From Flavobacterium psychrotrophum (GTDB taxonomy: Bacteria > Bacteroidota > Bacteroidia > Flavobacteriales > Flavobacteriaceae), in contig NZ_CP031557.1 of assembly GCF_003403075.1 (NCBI RefSeq), positions 3,038,001 to 3,102,000 on the forward strand: 64,000 nt of DNA, given 5' to 3'. The notes beneath the pieces are model-generated. The model searched no databases and was not told the DNA's origin. It was given only the letters and a program-made list of their open reading frames with translations. Within the stretch, counting starts at the first letter, position 1. Each line of letters begins with the position of its first letter. This document shows positions 61,632 through 64,000 of the stretch, in pieces. The translations under genes and the position numbers were made by a program.

Positions 61632-61664
61632 CAAATATATACTAATTTATCTATATCTACCAAA
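61632..61664 (-). promoter_or_regulatory. rpsU promoter
   Basis: On the minus strand TTTG (61664-61661), a 21-bp spacer and TATATTTG (61639-61632) match the Bacteroidota -33 / -7 pattern exactly. The start site would fall near 61625, giving a leader of about 22 bases that holds little beyond the Shine-Dalgarno sequence. Confidence 0.8.
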
Positions 61665-61736
61665 TAAATAATTACAATTATTTAACACTAACAAAAACAA
61701 CGACCCTCTACTTTAAAACACTTAAAATACTACTAC

Positions 61737-61760
61737 AAAAAAAGCTCCCTAAAAGGGAGC
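61737..61760 (-). terminator. Terminator after the acyl-CoA dehydrogenase gene
   Basis: GCTCCCT (61744-61750) and AGGGAGC (61754-61760) form a 7-bp stem. On the minus strand it is followed by TTTTTTT (61743-61737). Confidence 0.85.
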
Positions 61761-61789
61761 CCAACACTGTTGGTTATATATAAGTAGTG

Positions 61790-62929
61790 CTATTTCAAAA
61801 TATTACGTGAAATTACCAGTTTTTGTATCTCAGTAGTACCTTCACCTATTGTACATAGCTTGGCATCCCTGTAATACTTCTCTACCGGAAAATCTTTGGT
61901 GTAACCATAGCCACCATGTATCTGCACTGCTTCGTTAGCAATGCGCACACAAGCCTCACTGGCAAACATTTTTGCCATAGCTCCTGCTGTTGTTACCGGT
62001 TGATGATTATTTTTAAGATGCGCCGCTTTGTGCAACAATAACTCACTGGCTTCAATTTCGGTAGCCATGTCAGCAAGCTTAAAAGAAATACCCTGGAAAC
62101 TGCTTATAGGCTGACCAAACTGATGGCGTTCCTTGCTATATTTCAGCGAAGCCTCGTAAGCACCTTTAGCAATACCCAGCGATAACGCCCCGATAGAAAT
62201 ACGTCCGCCATCAAGTATTTTCATGGCCTGTATAAAGCCCTCACCTACTTCGCCCAGGCGATTTGCATCAGGAATACGGCAGTCATCAAAAACAAGTTCT
62301 GCTGTTTCGCTGGCACGCATACCCAGTTTGTTTTCTTTTTTACCCGAACTAAAGCCCGGCGTACCTTTTTCTATTACAAAAGCAGTCATGCCACGCGAGT
62401 CGCCTTTCTCGCCGGTACGCACTATAACAACAGCTACATCGCCGCTTTTGCCGTGGGTTATAAAGTTTTTAGCACCGTTAATTACCCAATGATCACCTTC
62501 TTTTACGGCAGTAGTATTCATACCACCCGCATCGCTGCCGGTATTATGCTCTGTAAGACCCCAGGCTCCAATAAATTCTGCTGTAGCCAACTTAGGCAAC
62601 CAACGTTGCTTTTGCTCTTCATTACCAAACATTAATATATGGTTTGTACAAAGCGAATTATGCGCCGCTACAGAAAGGCCTATTGACGGATCAACTTTAG
62701 ATAATTCATCGATAACGGTAATATATTCATGATAACCAAGGCCACTACCGCCATATTCTTCAGGCACGAGCACACCCATGTAGCCCATTTCACCCAGTTT
62801 TTTAAACAGGTCTACTGGAAAATACTGGGTCTCATCCCATTCCATATAATAAGGAGTAATATTAAAGGCCGCAAATTCCCTGATGGAAGATGCTATCATA
62901 GCCTGCGTATCGGTAGTTTCAAAAACCAT
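61790..62929 (-). CDS. Acyl-CoA dehydrogenase
   Basis: FAD enzyme of the short/medium-chain acyl-CoA dehydrogenase family, first step of beta-oxidation or branched-chain acyl-CoA breakdown. The 379-residue product has GAWGLTEHNTGSDAGGM (FAD/substrate block), WVINGAKNFITHG, VQIHGGYGYTKDFPVEKYYRDA and the catalytic Glu363 in TIGEGTTEIQ. Chain-length preference cannot be read. Single-gene unit between a promoter and a terminator. Confidence 0.96.
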   Translation of the reverse strand: MVFETTDTQAMIASSIREFAAFNITPYYMEWDETQYFPVDLFKKLGEMGYMGVLVPEEYGGSGLGYHEYITVIDELSKVDPSIGLSVAAHNSLCTNHILMFGNEEQKQRWLPKLATAEFIGAWGLTEHNTGSDAGGMNTTAVKEGDHWVINGAKNFITHGKSGDVAVVIVRTGEKGDSRGMTAFVIEKGTPGFSSGKKENKLGMRASETAELVFDDCRIPDANRLGEVGEGFIQAMKILDGGRISIGALSLGIAKGAYEASLKYSKERHQFGQPISSFQGISFKLADMATEIEASELLLHKAAHLKNNHQPVTTAGAMAKMFASEACVRIANEAVQIHGGYGYTKDFPVEKYYRDAKLCTIGEGTTEIQKLVISRNILK

Positions 62930-62947
62930 AAATAATTAGCTTAATTT

Positions 62948-63862
62948 TTAGTATTCCAAATATAAAGCAATTATTTTTGATTTTAATATAAAAATATCAT
63001 TAATTTTTGACAATTCATCAAAGCTATAAATCTTTCCTTTCATGCTGCGCTGCGTGATAATGCTTTTTGCAATATCTCTGTTAAAATAAGGAAAACGGCT
63101 CAGTTGCTGTAATGATGCACTGTTTACATTAATTTTATTTACAGCAAGCCCATCTCCTGCTTTAAAAGCTTTTTTAAGTCCGGTAATGGCTTCGGGACTA
63201 AATTCAGGAAAATCATCCATCTGATCCATGCTCACAAAAGCCCCCAGGTCTGAACGGCGACGGAGCAGCTTTTTAGCATAAGCAGGCCCTATACCTCTCA
63301 CTGCAATAAGATCTTCTTCTAAAGCCGTGTTTATATCCAACACTTTTACAGGAACAGCTATATTTTCTTTTTTAGAAAATGCAGCATTTTTATTGCCCGC
63401 CGTATAAACATAAGCCGTCTTTTCCGTAAACTGCTTTTTATTCTTAACCCAGTCCGGAAATTTAAAATAAGGGGATACAACCGCAAGTAAACTATCGCTA
63501 ACACCGGTTACTGTTTTAAAATCGGCGGCAGAATTAACCCACTTGCCTTCTTTTCTAAATGCTTTAAGCTTATCGATCTGTTCTACAGTCATGCCTAAAG
63601 CATACCCTTTATAATCAGTTATGTAATTAGGATTAAACGGATATATCTTATAACCATCTTTTGTGGCGTGTTTTGCTTTAAGCGCATCTATTTTAGTTTG
63701 TAGTGCAAGCCATTGTTTTTCCTCTTCTGATTTTTCTGAATCTGAAACATCCTGCCGGGATATAAAAAACCACCCCACCTGTACGCATACAACTAACCCA
63801 CAAAGCACCATGAGCCCCTTGCGCTGCCCTGCCGTAAAACGGTATACCTGCCCTGTATCCAT
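62948..63862 (-). CDS. ComEA-like helix-hairpin-helix protein with membrane anchor
   Basis: The 304-residue product has one N-terminal membrane helix (LMVLCGLVVCVQVGWFFIS, 17-35), a charged linker and several helix-hairpin-helix repeats: FNPNYITDYKGYALGM, VLDINTALEEDLIAVRGIGPAYAKKLLRRR-type block near 173-202, and KINVNSASLQQLSRFPYF. Such proteins bind double-stranded DNA non-specifically and in competent bacteria pull DNA through the envelope. A DNA-uptake role here is only inferred. The gene precedes the acyl-CoA dehydrogenase. Confidence 0.9.
   Translation of the reverse strand: MDTGQVYRFTAGQRKGLMVLCGLVVCVQVGWFFISRQDVSDSEKSEEEKQWLALQTKIDALKAKHATKDGYKIYPFNPNYITDYKGYALGMTVEQIDKLKAFRKEGKWVNSAADFKTVTGVSDSLLAVVSPYFKFPDWVKNKKQFTEKTAYVYTAGNKNAAFSKKENIAVPVKVLDINTALEEDLIAVRGIGPAYAKKLLRRRSDLGAFVSMDQMDDFPEFSPEAITGLKKAFKAGDGLAVNKINVNSASLQQLSRFPYFNRDIAKSIITQRSMKGKIYSFDELSKINDIFILKSKIIALYLEY
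62957..62964 (-). promoter_or_regulatory. -7 element TATATTTG of the acyl-CoA dehydrogenase gene
   Basis: On the minus strand TATATTTG stands 27 bp before the start codon at 62929, inside the last codons of the ComEA-like gene. No exact TTTG was found at the -33 position. Confidence 0.6.
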
Positions 63863-63898
63863 AAAAATCAGGAAGTTTTTAAAATCAGAAATTTAAAT

Positions 63899-64000
63899 TT
63901 AAAGGTCAAAAACTGAACTGCGCTTGGTATAAACCATATCTTTTAACCTTAGCCAGAACGCAAGCGTAAGGTACACGCCAAACCAAAGACCTACAGTTAC
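63899..64000 (-). CDS. C-terminal end of a membrane protein, cut by window edge
   Basis: The minus-strand frame is open from 64000 to the TAA at 63901-63899 and gives 33 residues: VTVGLWFGVYLTLAFWLRL followed by KDMVYTKRSSVFDL. It is a membrane helix with a short basic tail. PspC-domain proteins occupy this place next to comEA-like genes in related genomes as far as I recall, but the fragment is too short to assign. Confidence 0.6.
   Translation of the reverse strand, partial: VTVGLWFGVYLTLAFWLRLKDMVYTKRSSVFDL

Noticed and set aside
1..64000. CRISPR arrays, insertion sequences, riboswitches, parS sites
   Set aside because: No regularly spaced short repeats, transposase genes, recognisable riboswitch cores or parS-like palindromes were seen on reading through the window.

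Overview
The window reads as chromosome of a Flavobacterium-like member of the Flavobacteriaceae (Bacteroidota). Evidence: type IX secretion (T9SS) C-terminal domains on four proteins; SusD, DUF4961-, DUF5004- and DUF4861-type proteins; promoters of the TTTG / TAnnTTTG type; almost no Shine-Dalgarno sequences; a 1432-residue RpoC and 1270-residue RpoB; and the order tRNA-Thr, tRNA-Tyr, tRNA-Thr, tuf, tRNA-Trp, secE, nusG, rplKAJL, rpoBC, DUF3467.

Bases 1 to about 29.5 kb are a polysaccharide utilisation locus, nearly all on the minus strand. Transcription units by spacing: (A) susD, DUF4961-like, DUF5004-like (3074 to 1); (B) a cell-surface GH2, a GH43 lipoprotein, a second GH2 and a sialate-O-acetylesterase-type esterase (12007 to 3283); (C) a secreted CBM / beta-propeller / discoidin protein (14817 to 12193); (D) a LacI-family regulator (16061 to 15021); (E) GH38-like, SGNH hydrolase, GH92 and an esterase-D-type protein (23213 to 16136); (F) a divergent GH43 (23396 to 24889, plus strand); (G) GH88, uronide-type GH2 and DUF4861 (29231 to 24959). 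A palindrome of the form GCTAAAACGTTTTAGC lies upstream of A, B, C, E/F and, more weakly, G. In A, B and C it sits directly behind the -7 element, so the LacI protein probably represses the locus. Predicted activities point to an O-acetylated glycan containing mannose, uronic acid and xylose or arabinose. No SusC and no recognisable endo-acting enzyme is present in the window.

29.5 to 34.2 kb holds a Nudix-fold regulator, a small secreted protein, a 2,4-dienoyl-CoA reductase-type SDR and a T9SS protein with three tandem repeats. 34.2 to 39.6 kb is a plus-strand housekeeping run: parA, parB, DUF5683, dapB, lepB, wbqC-like. 39.6 to 44.3 kb is a minus-strand run: mutL, two rhomboids, an endonuclease/exonuclease/phosphatase protein. 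44.4 to 46.6 kb is a small accessory patch with a frameshifted GYF_2 gene, a Fic protein with an inverted repeat at its start, and a membrane protein.

46.6 to 60.0 kb carries the transcription/translation superoperon (minus strand), with RNA hairpins on both sides of rpoB. 60.0 to 64.0 kb holds hpf, a xerC/D-type recombinase, rpsU, an acyl-CoA dehydrogenase, a ComEA-like protein and the end of another membrane protein. rpsU has a strong Shine-Dalgarno sequence, a rarity in this phylum and consistent with autoregulation by bS21.
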